Assembly (NCBI GenBank): GCA_001898225.1
Contig: MKTJ01000031.1
Coordinates: forward strand, 35,886-99,885
Direction: 5' to 3'
From: Chloroflexi bacterium 54-19
Lineage (GTDB): Bacteria; Chloroflexota; Chloroflexia; Chloroheliales; Chloroheliaceae
DNA length: 64,000 bases
The notes below the pieces were generated by a model. The model was not told where the DNA came from and made no database searches. It was given only the letters and a program-made list of their open reading frames with translations. This document shows, piece by piece, positions 24,655 through 33,019 of this stretch (positions are counted from its first letter, which is position 1; each line of letters starts with the position of its first letter). The translations under genes and the position numbers were made by a program.

Positions 24655-25494
24655 TTATACCCTGGAAGTCTTGCGGTAAGCCGCCGGGGAATAGCCGGTA
24701 GCTTCCTTGAAGACCTTGGCGAAATAGAACCGGCTGCCAAACCCGCTGTTTGTAGCGATTTGCTCAAGGCTGTTCTCGGTAAAGAGCAGACCCTGGGCGG
24801 CGTGTTTTACCCGCTGGTCCCGGATATAACTCCCCGGTGACTGCCCGACACACTCTTTGAACCGCCGGATGAAATAATCCTCGTTCATCTGGCAGAGTTG
24901 GGCCAGGTCGCGGTTTAAGAGCGGCTTCTCCAGGTTCGAATCAATATACTGGATGGCAGGTAGGACCGGCTTGAGGGCAATCGCCAACTGCAAGGGATGT
25001 TCTAGTTGCTCGGCGGGTAAGCTGTGCAGGTAAAGCGCCAACCCCTCGTAAATAACGACCTTTATCTGGCATTGCATATAGAGGTCAAGCTCTTTATCGA
25101 GTTGTTTGTTGGTGTGGACGGCCTGGGCTACCTCCCAGGTGGTCTGGACCAACCGTTCCGAGCGCGGCAGGCAGATAGGCGCGTTAAACAGAGTCCGCAT
25201 CGCCGGGCTGGGAATGCCGATAACATCGAAATGGATAAAAAAGTGGGGAATATCCACCTGGATTGTGCTGTTAAAGTGGACCCCCGCCGGGATAAAGTAG
25301 GGCTGGCGGGCTTTCAGAGGGTACTTCTCAAAGACCCCCGTATGATTTAAATCCTCAACCTCCAGGACGGCGCCCTCAATCGGATTAAAATAGTAGCGCC
25401 AGTAATTGCGCTGGAGCTTTTTGACATTCCACCAGGTCGGGCTAATCGTGACCCAATCGGTTTGAAACAAACGGATATGCAGATTATCTAGCAT
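24655..25494 (-). CDS. AraC-family transcriptional regulator with cupin sensor
   Basis: A 279-residue regulator. The N-terminal half has an arabinose-binding-like cupin (ARQPYFIPAGVHFNSTIQVD then PHFFIHFDVIG), and the C-terminal ~100 residues carry the two helix-turn-helices (NRDLAQLCQMNEDYFIRRFKECVGQSP; LEQIATNSGFGSRFYFAKVF). The open frame extends to 25608, but ATG at 25494 gives the normal N-terminus and keeps the divergent promoter region free. It faces the gene at 25646 and is the likely regulator of the PhyH/aldo-keto reductase cluster. Confidence 0.85.
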   Translation of the reverse strand: MLDNLHIRLFQTDWVTISPTWWNVKKLQRNYWRYYFNPIEGAVLEVEDLNHTGVFEKYPLKARQPYFIPAGVHFNSTIQVDIPHFFIHFDVIGIPSPAMRTLFNAPICLPRSERLVQTTWEVAQAVHTNKQLDKELDLYMQCQIKVVIYEGLALYLHSLPAEQLEHPLQLAIALKPVLPAIQYIDSNLEKPLLNRDLAQLCQMNEDYFIRRFKECVGQSPGSYIRDQRVKHAAQGLLFTENSLEQIATNSGFGSRFYFAKVFKEATGYSPAAYRKTSRV

Positions 25495-25645
25495 AGACTT
25501 TATAACCCCATTGTTACTCAACAAGTCGGAATCGCGCACAACTTCTGCGGATTTATGTCTAGCGTTACAACTTGATTTATTATATAGTTTTTCCAAGACC
25601 AAAAACAAATTTCCCCCAAACTGTCAAACTAAGGAGGTCTTCCTA

Positions 25646-25942
25646 ATGGCCCAATTGCGCCAACAACTATTAGTATTTAATACAAGTAATTCCAGTCCCG
25701 AAAGCCGGGTAGTCGCCTGGGCGCTATATGACGGCGCGCTCAGCCAGGATAAACAACAAATGCAATCCGGCGATTCTGCCGAACCACCTTATCGCTCTGT
25801 CCTGGCTGCTATGCAGGATGGTTGGAGAGTAATGCAAGTCCCTCAAATGCCTATTTTCGTTACCGGCCGCGAATTCGATACCGGGCACTTACCTTTTGAA
25901 TTTGTCCTTGAAAGGATGGTAGAAGTTGAAAATAGTATATGA
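25646..25942 (+). CDS. 98-residue protein of unknown function
   Basis: I do not recognise this family. It has a soluble alpha/beta composition: AQLRQQLLVFNTSNSSPESRV at the start, SVLAAMQDGWRVMQVPQMP in the middle and LPFEFVLERMVEVE at the end; no Cys, signal peptide or membrane segment. A perfect AAGGAGG lies eight bases before ATG 25646, so it is well translated. Its last 17 bases overlap the PhyH gene at 25926, which implies translational coupling and a role with that oxygenase, for example as a small partner subunit (inference). Confidence 0.75.
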   Translation: MAQLRQQLLVFNTSNSSPESRVVAWALYDGALSQDKQQMQSGDSAEPPYRSVLAAMQDGWRVMQVPQMPIFVTGREFDTGHLPFEFVLERMVEVENSI

Positions 25943-26813
25943 TGAAAATGTAGCCAAGGCACCTGCCTCTGCCGAGGCCAGTTCCGGTGGGGTTGCCACC
26001 CTCACCCGTGAAGAGCCTGTTGAAAAAAGACATCTGCTAACCGCCGCCCAGATGGCTTTCTTTGTAACTTACGGTTACCTGAGAGTCGAAAACCTGGTCC
26101 CGGACGAGTTGAACCAGGCTGTCCTGGAAGACGAGCGAAGATGGATGGGGACCAAATTCGACTTCTGGTATCTTTCCGAGAACATTCGCAAAGTCTTCGA
26201 GTTACCCCAGGTAAAGGGTCTGTTGCAGGGCTTTTTGGGCGAAAACCCGATTTTCGACCACTCCTTTATCCATCACGTCCGCGCCCACAACACCGGCGCC
26301 CAGAACTGGCACGCCGACTCGATTATCGACGCCCGCCCGTTCGGCTTTGATGTCCAGGCGTTCTACTGGTCGCACGACGCGCCGGTAGAAATGGGCCCGA
26401 CCATGGTGCTGCCCGGTTCGCACATGCGCAAGATTAATATCAGCAGCATCAGCCGCTACAAAAACTTCCGCGGCCAGTTGCAAATGCCGATTAAAGCCGG
26501 GACGATTACCTTCTTCCACCACGGCATCTGGCACTGCGCCCAGCCGAACTTTACCGATACCGACCGCTTTGTCTTCAAGCTCCGCCTGCGCCCCGGCCAG
26601 GAACAGGTCCGCCTGTTCAACATGGACGGCTACGACAGCCCGGAAGTGCTGGACATTCTCAAGAAAGGCTCGATGCCTGGCGACGCGCCGTGGCAGGGCG
26701 ACTTTGACCGGTTAGACTCGGTGCAGCACGCCCGGTTGTGGCGGTTTGTCACGGGCGACCCGAAAATTGATACGTCATTCGAAACTGCTCTAAGTCGAAT
26801 GCATCTTGACTAA
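25926..26813 (+). CDS. phytanoyl-CoA dioxygenase (PhyH) family oxygenase
   Basis: A 295-residue Fe(II)/2-oxoglutarate oxygenase. Metal ligands are H129 and D131 in AQNWHADSI and H203 in HHGIWHCAQPN; the Arg for 2-oxoglutarate would be in DRFVFKLRLRPG. The N-terminal 35 residues are a polar, Ala/Ser-rich extension. The start is a TTG at 25926 overlapping the upstream gene by 17 bases, with AAGGATGG upstream. It is followed by a 15-base-pair hairpin and then by a second PhyH gene that is not closely similar. Likely acts in the same pathway as its neighbours; substrate unknown, perhaps a sugar or polyol derivative given the AraC cupin regulator. Confidence 0.85.
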   Translation: MKIVYDENVAKAPASAEASSGGVATLTREEPVEKRHLLTAAQMAFFVTYGYLRVENLVPDELNQAVLEDERRWMGTKFDFWYLSENIRKVFELPQVKGLLQGFLGENPIFDHSFIHHVRAHNTGAQNWHADSIIDARPFGFDVQAFYWSHDAPVEMGPTMVLPGSHMRKINISSISRYKNFRGQLQMPIKAGTITFFHHGIWHCAQPNFTDTDRFVFKLRLRPGQEQVRLFNMDGYDSPEVLDILKKGSMPGDAPWQGDFDRLDSVQHARLWRFVTGDPKIDTSFETALSRMHLD

Positions 26814-26824
26814 AGTTTGATAAT

Positions 26825-26860
26825 AAGAACCCAGGTAAAGAAAAACTTACTTGGGTTCTT
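26825..26860 (+). terminator. long hairpin between two PhyH genes
   Basis: AAGAACCCAGGTAAG (26825-26839) pairs over all 15 positions (one G-U) with CTTACTTGGGTTCTT (26846-26860). No strong T-run follows, so it may be a partial terminator or an mRNA-stabilising structure. Confidence 0.6.
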
Positions 26861-26919
26861 GGGCGTTTATTACCCAGTACACAAAGTTTGTCCATGCTGA
26901 TAAAAGGAGACCCTGGGAA

Positions 26920-27738
26920 ATGGATTTATTAACCGAAAATGTTCCCTTAACGGTGCCTACGGCCAAACCCGGCCCGATGACCGAAATGGAGAAATTTATT
27001 TTCGAATGCTATGGCTATATCGTTATTGAAAACGTGTTAAGCCAGGATGAGATTGAAGAGACCCTGGAAGCGGCCAAACGCCTCCACGCGGGTAAAATTC
27101 AGAATAAGCTGCACCAAATCGGCAGGGGCTTCGAGACCGAGCCCGCCCTTGAACGCCTGATTGACCACCCGGCCATCATGCCGAAGGTCCGCGAACTTTA
27201 CAACGACCGCTTCGTGTTGCAAGCGGCCTGGTGTACGGTCCAACCGGCCCACTCCCAGCACGTTGGCTGGCACCAGGACGGTTCGTCCGCCTACGAATTC
27301 AAAGACCTCGGCTACCCGACCCCGCTCTTGCAACTGCGGGTCAGCTATCACCTGACCGACCAGTCGGAACTCTACATGGGCAACATGGTGATGATTCCGG
27401 GCAGCCACAAGAGCCGGGTGATGTTGCCGCGTGAGGTGCGCAAAGAAATTATTCCTACCCCGATTGCGCAACCGATTGTTGCCAAGCCGGGCAGCGTCCT
27501 GATGTTCCACAACGGTGTCTTCCACTCGCCCATGCCGAACAACAAGGATTTCGACCGCTACAACATGCACTACATCTATAGCCCGCCCTGGCTCCGCCGC
27601 TCAGACCGGGAAGCGACCGACCCGGCTTTCCTGGAACGGACTACCCCGCTTCGCCGGGCCCTCATGGGCGACTACGACCGCCCTGACATTCCTTTCGGTG
27701 GCGGCTACAAACTGCCCCCGTTTGAGGACGAGGACTAG
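26920..27738 (+). CDS. phytanoyl-CoA dioxygenase (PhyH) family oxygenase
   Basis: A 272-residue Fe(II)/2-oxoglutarate oxygenase with H118 and D120 in QHVGWHQDGSS and H202 in HNGVFHSPMPN; FECYGYIVIENVLSQDEIEETL is the normal PhyH N-terminus. GSHKSRVMLPREVRKE resembles PhyH members acting on polar metabolites. The open frame starts at 26851, but ATG at 26920 has AAAGGAG upstream and removes an unlikely leader. Second of a PhyH pair in the AraC-linked cluster, followed 155 bases later by the aldo/keto reductase. Confidence 0.87.
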   Translation: MDLLTENVPLTVPTAKPGPMTEMEKFIFECYGYIVIENVLSQDEIEETLEAAKRLHAGKIQNKLHQIGRGFETEPALERLIDHPAIMPKVRELYNDRFVLQAAWCTVQPAHSQHVGWHQDGSSAYEFKDLGYPTPLLQLRVSYHLTDQSELYMGNMVMIPGSHKSRVMLPREVRKEIIPTPIAQPIVAKPGSVLMFHNGVFHSPMPNNKDFDRYNMHYIYSPPWLRRSDREATDPAFLERTTPLRRALMGDYDRPDIPFGGGYKLPPFEDED

Positions 27739-27893
27739 GATTTTGTAAATCGTTTGTTAAAGGCCGGATTGTAGATGCCGGGTGGCTATTTTAGTCCGCC
27801 CGGCCTACCCGGCCTTTAATTTTGACTTTTTTCGGCTTTTAGGGCAAAGTCGTAACAGGTTTGATAAAAAGAATTTGAACAACGGAGGATAAG

Positions 27894-28871
27894 TTGAAGG
27901 TATTACCCTTAAAAAAACGCGGCGTCGAAACCAGCCGCCTGGTGCTCGGCTGTATGCCTTTCGGTGGAGAATGGAATAAAGACCCTATCACGGACCAGAA
28001 TATTAAAGACTCCGAAGCGGCCCTGGACGCCGCCCTCGAAATTGGTATCAACTTGCTCGATACCGCCAATGTCTACCGCTGGGGCAAGTCCGAGACCATC
28101 ATCGGTAAAATCCTGAAAGACCGCCCGGCCCTGCGGGAGCAGGTAATTATCCAGTCGAAATGTGGTATCCGCCCCGGCGAAAACGGTCTGCCAACCCGGT
28201 TCGATTTCTCGAAAGAGCATATCATCGAAGCGGCGGAAGCCAGCCTGAAACGGCTCGACCTCGATTATATGGATATTCTGCTCTTACACCGGCCCGACCC
28301 CCTGATGGACCCGGAAGAAGTGGCGGAAGCCTTTGGCAAACTCAAAGCCCAGGGGAAGGTCCGCTATTTTGGCGTATCGAATATGAATGTCAGCCAGATG
28401 CAGTTCTTGCAATCGGCCCTGCCCGACGAACTGGCCGTAAACCAGCTTGAAATCAGCCTGTCCCACCTCGACTGGCTGGACCAGACCATTCATGTAAACC
28501 AGAAGGCCGGGCAGAACGTCCATTTTGGCGAAGGTCTGCTTGAATACTGCCAGCTCGAAAACGTCCAGATTCAAGCCTGGGGCCCGCTGTCGCAGGGGAT
28601 TTTCTCAGGCCGGGACGTCTCCGACCGCCCCGAAACGGTCCAGAACACCGCCAAACTGGTCAAACAAATGGCCGACGAAAAAGGGACCACCCCGGAAGCG
28701 ATTGTCCTGGGCTGGATTATGAAGCACCCGGCTGCTATCCAGCCGGTTATCGGCAGCATCAAGCCGGACCGTATCAAAGCCTGCCAGGATGGCGAAAAAC
28801 AGGCCGAACTGATGACGCGGGAGGAATGGTATTCCCTCTATACCAGTTCTCGCGGCAAACCGATGCCCTAG
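27894..28871 (+). CDS. aldo/keto reductase, YdhF-like
   Basis: A 325-residue TIM-barrel oxidoreductase with the AKR catalytic tetrad D56 (LLDTANVY), Y61, K89 (IQSKCGI) and H132 (LLLHRPDPL), and the NADPH-binding end GSIKPDRIKAC. RRG/FGGEWNKD at the start and QIQAWGPLSQGIF place it near the YdhF/oxidoreductase branch. It reduces aldehydes or ketones with NADPH. TTG at 27894 has GGAGG five bases upstream. Together with the PhyH enzymes it suggests hydroxylation followed by carbonyl reduction of one metabolite (inference). Confidence 0.9.
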   Translation: MKVLPLKKRGVETSRLVLGCMPFGGEWNKDPITDQNIKDSEAALDAALEIGINLLDTANVYRWGKSETIIGKILKDRPALREQVIIQSKCGIRPGENGLPTRFDFSKEHIIEAAEASLKRLDLDYMDILLLHRPDPLMDPEEVAEAFGKLKAQGKVRYFGVSNMNVSQMQFLQSALPDELAVNQLEISLSHLDWLDQTIHVNQKAGQNVHFGEGLLEYCQLENVQIQAWGPLSQGIFSGRDVSDRPETVQNTAKLVKQMADEKGTTPEAIVLGWIMKHPAAIQPVIGSIKPDRIKACQDGEKQAELMTREEWYSLYTSSRGKPMP

Positions 28872-28920
28872 CATCCCCCACCCCTTGACCCCTCTCTAGA
28901 GGGAAATGAATAAAAATGAT

Positions 28921-28961
28921 AATGAGTTAGTTTTACATCTGGGTGTAAAAACTAACTCATT
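28921..28961 (+). terminator. hairpin after the aldo/keto reductase gene
   Basis: AATGAGTTAGTTTTACA (28921-28937) pairs with TGTAAAAACTAACTCATT (28944-28961) with one bulged base. It closes the PhyH/AKR cluster and separates it from nadC. The T-run is weak. Confidence 0.6.
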
Positions 28962-28998
28962 GCTCTTAAAAGGGTATTTTACCCATCTTGCCAGGATA

Positions 28999-29007
28999 TG
29001 TTATAAT
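28999..29007 (+). promoter_or_regulatory. extended -10 of nadC
   Basis: TGT-TATAAT, a perfect extended -10, 61 bases before the nadC start. No convincing -35. Confidence 0.55.
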
Positions 29008-29068
29008 GGTTTTGAGTTAAGGTTATTTTGACAATAACTCGGTCAAGGTGGGAAAGGAATTTTTATAA

Positions 29069-29986
29069 ATGACCAATACAACAAAAGCAAGCCTAAATGA
29101 ATTCAACCCGCCCCGGCTGGAAATGACTGCCGGGCAGCTCAACCGCCTGGTCGAGGCGGCCCTGGAAGAAGATTTGGGCTGGGGCGACCTGACAACCGAT
29201 TACTTTGTCCCGGCCAACGTGACCGCCACGGCCCGTTTCGTGGCTCGCCAGCCAGGGGTAGTGGCCGGGTTAGATGTTGCCAGGGCGGTCTACCAGGCCG
29301 TTGACCCTCAAATCCGTTTTAACGCAACCTTACAGGATGGCGCGACCCTTGAAGCCGGGCAGACCCTGGCGGCGGTCGAAGGTAACGCCCGCAGCCTGCT
29401 CAAAGGTGAACGGGTCGCCCTCAATTTTCTACAACGCCTGAGCGGTATCGCCACGGCTACCTCACGCTTTGCGGCAGCTACCGCCGGGACCAAAGCCCGC
29501 ATCGTGGATACCCGCAAGACTACCCCGCTACTGCGCGACCTGGAAAAGTACGCCATTCGCTGCGGGGGCGGCTATAATCACCGTCGCAACCTGAGCGACG
29601 GGGTCATGCTCAAGGATAACCACCTGTCGGCCCTGGCGACGGCGGGCATCCCCCTCGAAGAAGCCCTCAAACTCGGTAAAGAACGCCTGCCCCACCTGGT
29701 GAAAGTCGAGGTTGAGGTGGACCGCCTGGACCAGATTCCGGCGGCCCTGGAAGGCGGCGCGGACGTTATCCTGCTCGATAACATGTCGCCCGAACTGATG
29801 AAACAGGCTGTCGAGATGATAGGCGGGAAAGCCCTGACCGAGGCTTCCGGCGGCATAAATCTCGATTCAATTGCGGCTATCGCCCGGAGCGGGGTTGACC
29901 TGATTTCGTCGGGGGCCCTGACCCACTCGGTTAAAGCCCTCGACATCGGTCTCGATTTCGAGTTCCGCGCCCCTAACGTAATCTAG
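29069..29986 (+). CDS. nadC: nicotinate-nucleotide diphosphorylase (carboxylating)
   Basis: Converts quinolinate and PRPP to nicotinate mononucleotide, CO2 and diphosphate in NAD synthesis. The 305-residue protein shows the family's EEDLGWGDLTTD, the active-site segment IVDTRKTTPLLRDLEKYAIRCGGGYNHR, the lysine in SDGVMLKDNHL and the barrel motif ILLDNMSPE, ending with EASGGINLDSIAAIARSGVDLISSGALTHS. nadA and nadB are not adjacent. Own extended -10 promoter and a strong terminator, so it is monocistronic. Confidence 0.95.
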   Translation: MTNTTKASLNEFNPPRLEMTAGQLNRLVEAALEEDLGWGDLTTDYFVPANVTATARFVARQPGVVAGLDVARAVYQAVDPQIRFNATLQDGATLEAGQTLAAVEGNARSLLKGERVALNFLQRLSGIATATSRFAAATAGTKARIVDTRKTTPLLRDLEKYAIRCGGGYNHRRNLSDGVMLKDNHLSALATAGIPLEEALKLGKERLPHLVKVEVEVDRLDQIPAALEGGADVILLDNMSPELMKQAVEMIGGKALTEASGGINLDSIAAIARSGVDLISSGALTHSVKALDIGLDFEFRAPNVI

Positions 29987-30003
29987 GAAATAATCATAAA
30001 GGG

Positions 30004-30030
30004 GGTGCCCATTTTCGTGGGCACCTTTTT
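30004..30030 (+). terminator. terminator of nadC
   Basis: GGTGCCCA (30004-30011), loop TTTTCG, TGGGCACC (30018-30025) and TTTTT. Confidence 0.85.
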
Positions 30031-30261
30031 CTTTGCCATTTCCAGGCTGAAGATTCTAACAAGAAATAATAAATCGAGGGAGATAAAAGTAATCCAATAG
30101 CATTTGGGGCTATAAAGAAATCTTCACACAAATAACATTCTTTGTGTTGGTTAAAATCTGTCCATTGGCATTTAAAATGCTGCATATAGAGATTGTACTA
30201 CTGTCTCTATCTATCCCATTTTTAACCTTTTGGAATCAGCCAAACGGCCAGGAAGAAATAA

Positions 30262-30828
30262 ATGCCCGAATTGTTGCCTGCTCAGTCCTCTCCCACTTTG
30301 ATGCTCGATTTTAATACGCTGGAAGACCTCTATAGCCGCTACGGACGCCAGGCTTTCGGGCTGGCTTTGCGAATATTGGAAGATAAAACCGCCGCCGAAC
30401 AGGCTATCCAGGAGGTCTTTTTGCGCTACTGGCGGCAACCGGACCTCTACGAACCACAAAACGGTCCCTTTCTGAACTGGCTGTTGCGGGAGGTGCATTG
30501 TTATTGCCTGGACCGCCTTCCGGCAAACCTTTTCCAACCGCATAACGCCCTGTTGGTCAAAGGTCCCCTTTCCACCGAAATTGTTTTGAAAAGCCAATCC
30601 GACCTGGGTGAAGCAAGTCCGGGAGCGTCCCGGCAATTGCTGGCCCGGCAAGCCCTGGCCGGTCTACCCCAGGAGCAGCGCGAAATCGTGGAAATGGCTT
30701 ACTTCAAGGGTTTGAATCACCAACAAATTGCCCGGCTTACCGGATATTCCGCCCAGTGTGTGCGGCAGCAACTAACTGTGGGGCTTGTCCGACTTAAACG
30801 TGGCATGGCTCAATATAACCCGGTATAA
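30262..30828 (+). CDS. ECF-type RNA polymerase sigma factor
   Basis: A 188-residue sigma-70-family protein with regions 2 and 4 only. Region 2: LEDLYSRYGRQAFGLALRIL and AAEQAIQEVFLRYWRQPDLYEPQNGPFLNWLLREV. Region 4: ALAGLPQEQREIVEMAYFKGLNHQQIARLTG and a final recognition helix. No anti-sigma factor gene is adjacent, so control must come from elsewhere or from its own promoter. Start ATG 30262 is weakly supported by GGAAG. The neighbours are nadC (terminated) and a small unknown gene. Confidence 0.85.
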   Translation: MPELLPAQSSPTLMLDFNTLEDLYSRYGRQAFGLALRILEDKTAAEQAIQEVFLRYWRQPDLYEPQNGPFLNWLLREVHCYCLDRLPANLFQPHNALLVKGPLSTEIVLKSQSDLGEASPGASRQLLARQALAGLPQEQREIVEMAYFKGLNHQQIARLTGYSAQCVRQQLTVGLVRLKRGMAQYNPV

Positions 30829-30919
30829 ATCCTCACCAAACTATTAGGTAGGACAATAAGAACTGTATAAAACATGCTGGGCAAGGTTCTCAGGTTTCGT
30901 TTGATGGAGGGCACGACAA

Positions 30920-31174
30920 ATGGAAAATGCTAAAAATCAGATAGGTTCAGATATACATGACGTTCAGATATTGGCAACTTTCGAAATAAAAAACCACCAG
31001 GTTCAAAATTTAAAGTTAGCCGGTAATAAATGGCAGAACTACCTAAGGGGTATAGAAAATTCTGCAAATAAGACCAGTTATGATCATCCAGACGGACAAT
31101 ATTATATTTGTACTCATAATGTTTTCCCTGATGGTAAACCCTGGGATTATTTTTGGAAAAGAGTTGAAAAATAA
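30920..31174 (+). CDS. 84-residue protein of unknown function
   Basis: No family recognised. A soluble, polar protein with DVQILATFEIKNHQVQNLKLAG and the aromatic C-terminus YYICTHNVFPDGKPWDYFWKR. GGAGGG stands at a good distance before ATG 30920, so translation is likely. It sits 91 bases downstream of the ECF sigma gene and could be its partner or target, but nothing shows this. G+C is lower than in the neighbours. Confidence 0.6.
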   Translation: MENAKNQIGSDIHDVQILATFEIKNHQVQNLKLAGNKWQNYLRGIENSANKTSYDHPDGQYYICTHNVFPDGKPWDYFWKRVEK

Positions 31175-31235
31175 CAATCCCATTGTTTTTCAGGCACCCT
31201 AATTCCTTCTTTGTTATTTTCTTAATAGATAGTAT

Positions 31236-32489
31236 TTACTGGAAAAGCTGGAATTTGCCATCTTTGACCGTGACTATCACCGGGTCGTAGACCGGGTTAC
31301 GGTTGGCGTCAAAGGAGAAATTCCCCAGGGCGCTATCAATATCCTTGAGTTGGGCCAGGGCGTCCCGGATAGCTTTCGGGTCGGTCGAGTTGGCATTTCT
31401 GATAGCGGTCGCTAAAAGGTAAGCCCCGGTATAAGCCTGGGTCGCGAACTGGTCGGGCTCGATGTTGTATTTCTTTTTGTAAGCCGCCACGAAAACCTGG
31501 CTTTTCGGCCCGGTGCTGCCGGAGAACCAGGCGCTCCCGGCGATTATACCCTCGGCGGCCTCTTTACCCCCTGTGTAAATATCCGGGATGTTGAAACTGG
31601 TAGGGCCAAGGATAGGCTGGGTAATCCCGACCTCGCGGGCTTGCTGGACAAGTGGCACCGTTTCACCAATCAGACCGCTGACAATCAAAAGGTCCGGCTG
31701 GGTCGCCTTGATTTTGTTAAACAGGGTGTGAAAATCGGTGTCACCCCTGTTATAGGCTTCGTTCGCCGTTACGGTGATGCCGTTCTTTTGCAGTTCGGCC
31801 TTGAAAACGTCATTAGCGCCTTTGGTATATTCGTTGGTCGCTTCGTAAACCAGGGCCGCTTTTTGGGGGTTGAGTTTGGTTTTGACCTGGGCGATTGCCG
31901 CCGGGACCACCCCGTTTTCCGGTAAACTCGCCTGGAAAATGAAGTTCCCCATATCGGTAATGTTGGCGGCGGAAATGCTGGCGCCGAGGACCGGGATACC
32001 CTTCTGCTGGGCGATGGGGTCGGCGGCCAGGGCGGTGCTTCTAAGGGTCGGTCCCAGAACCGCCACCACCTTTTCCTGGTCTACCAGCCGGGTCATGGCG
32101 CTGATGCCCTCCTGTTTTTCGCCTTTATCATCCAGGGTGACAAGCTGAAGCGTGGCGCTGCCCAGGAACTTGCTGTTGTTGAGTTCTTCGACGGCCAGGT
32201 CATAGCCGTTTTTATGGGAAATTCCATAGGGAGAATTATTGCCGGAGAGGGTCACAAGCGCCCCGATTTTAATCTGCCCGGTCAAAGTGCTGACCGGGAC
32301 AGGGGTGGGGCTGGTCGAGGAAACGCCCGGCCCGGTAGTGGTCCGGGTCGTGGACGGAGTGGAGGAGGTAGCCAATAAGGAATTCGTGATGGGGGTGTTA
32401 TCGCCACAAGCCGCCAGCAGGGTTAGCGAAACCAGCGCCAGGATAGCTAACAGACTGCCGGTACTGCCGGAAATTCTCCCCTTTTGCAT
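31236..32489 (-). CDS. branched-chain amino acid-type ABC transporter substrate-binding lipoprotein
   Basis: A 417-residue LivJ-like receptor (type I periplasmic-binding fold). Lipobox LTLLAACG with Cys near residue 28, a Ser/Thr/Pro linker, then IKIGALVTLSGNNSPYGISHKNGYDLAVEEL, the standard LivJ opening, and AVLGPTLRSTALAADPIAQQKGIPVLG at the ligand cleft. Ligand may be Leu/Ile/Val, an amide or another small organic; the permease and ATPase genes are absent here. AGGAAAAG precedes the ATG. Only 20 bases separate it from grpB-like upstream, so it is the last gene of a three-gene minus-strand unit. Confidence 0.87.
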   Translation of the reverse strand: MQKGRISGSTGSLLAILALVSLTLLAACGDNTPITNSLLATSSTPSTTRTTTGPGVSSTSPTPVPVSTLTGQIKIGALVTLSGNNSPYGISHKNGYDLAVEELNNSKFLGSATLQLVTLDDKGEKQEGISAMTRLVDQEKVVAVLGPTLRSTALAADPIAQQKGIPVLGASISAANITDMGNFIFQASLPENGVVPAAIAQVKTKLNPQKAALVYEATNEYTKGANDVFKAELQKNGITVTANEAYNRGDTDFHTLFNKIKATQPDLLIVSGLIGETVPLVQQAREVGITQPILGPTSFNIPDIYTGGKEAAEGIIAGSAWFSGSTGPKSQVFVAAYKKKYNIEPDQFATQAYTGAYLLATAIRNANSTDPKAIRDALAQLKDIDSALGNFSFDANRNPVYDPVIVTVKDGKFQLFQ

Positions 32490-32509
32490 AGACTTTTCCT
32501 AGAATTTTT

Positions 32510-33013
32510 TCAGATTCCGCACTTGCGGTATATCTCCTGGATGACCGGGTGTTTGCCGGCTATGTACCCCTCAATATCGTGAGGAAATTCTTGGGCCATC
32601 TCCTGCTTTATCTTACCGTATTTATCCCGGTCTTCTTTCGATAATCTTAAATGATTTCGGAAGGCAAGATGCCGTTTTAATTCAGGAGAATTTTTTCCAC
32701 AAACGTAAAGATGGTGCGCCATCAGATGTGGTTTAGCTTCGTAGTTGAAAGCTTCCCGCCCGGCAATTCCCAGGTCGCCTTCATGCTTATAGCCGAGCGA
32801 AGCCAATCTTGCCTTGACCGTTTCAAAAAGCGTATCTTCGATAACAATATCGAGGTCTATAACCGGTTTGGCCCACAGACCGGGGACCGAGGTAGAGCCG
32901 ACATGTTCGATGGCGACTACGTTATCACCAAGGACGCGCAAAAGTTCCGCCCGTATCTTTTCGAATTCGAGCGGCCAGCCTTCATCGTAAGAAACAACGA
33001 CAATCTCGCGCAT
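32510..33013 (-). CDS. GrpB family (UPF0157) nucleotidyltransferase-like protein
   Basis: A 167-residue protein with the GrpB pattern VVVSYDEGWPLEFEKIRAEL, IEHVGSTSVPGLWAKPVIDLDIVIE and HHLYVCGKNSPELKRHLAFRNHLR. It has the nucleotidyltransferase fold (GS motif with DLDI metal ligands); the biochemical role is not established for the family. Six bases separate it from the upstream acetyltransferase gene, so the two are co-transcribed. Confidence 0.9.
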   Translation of the reverse strand: MREIVVVSYDEGWPLEFEKIRAELLRVLGDNVVAIEHVGSTSVPGLWAKPVIDLDIVIEDTLFETVKARLASLGYKHEGDLGIAGREAFNYEAKPHLMAHHLYVCGKNSPELKRHLAFRNHLRLSKEDRDKYGKIKQEMAQEFPHDIEGYIAGKHPVIQEIYRKCGI

Positions 33014-33019
33014 TTTGCT

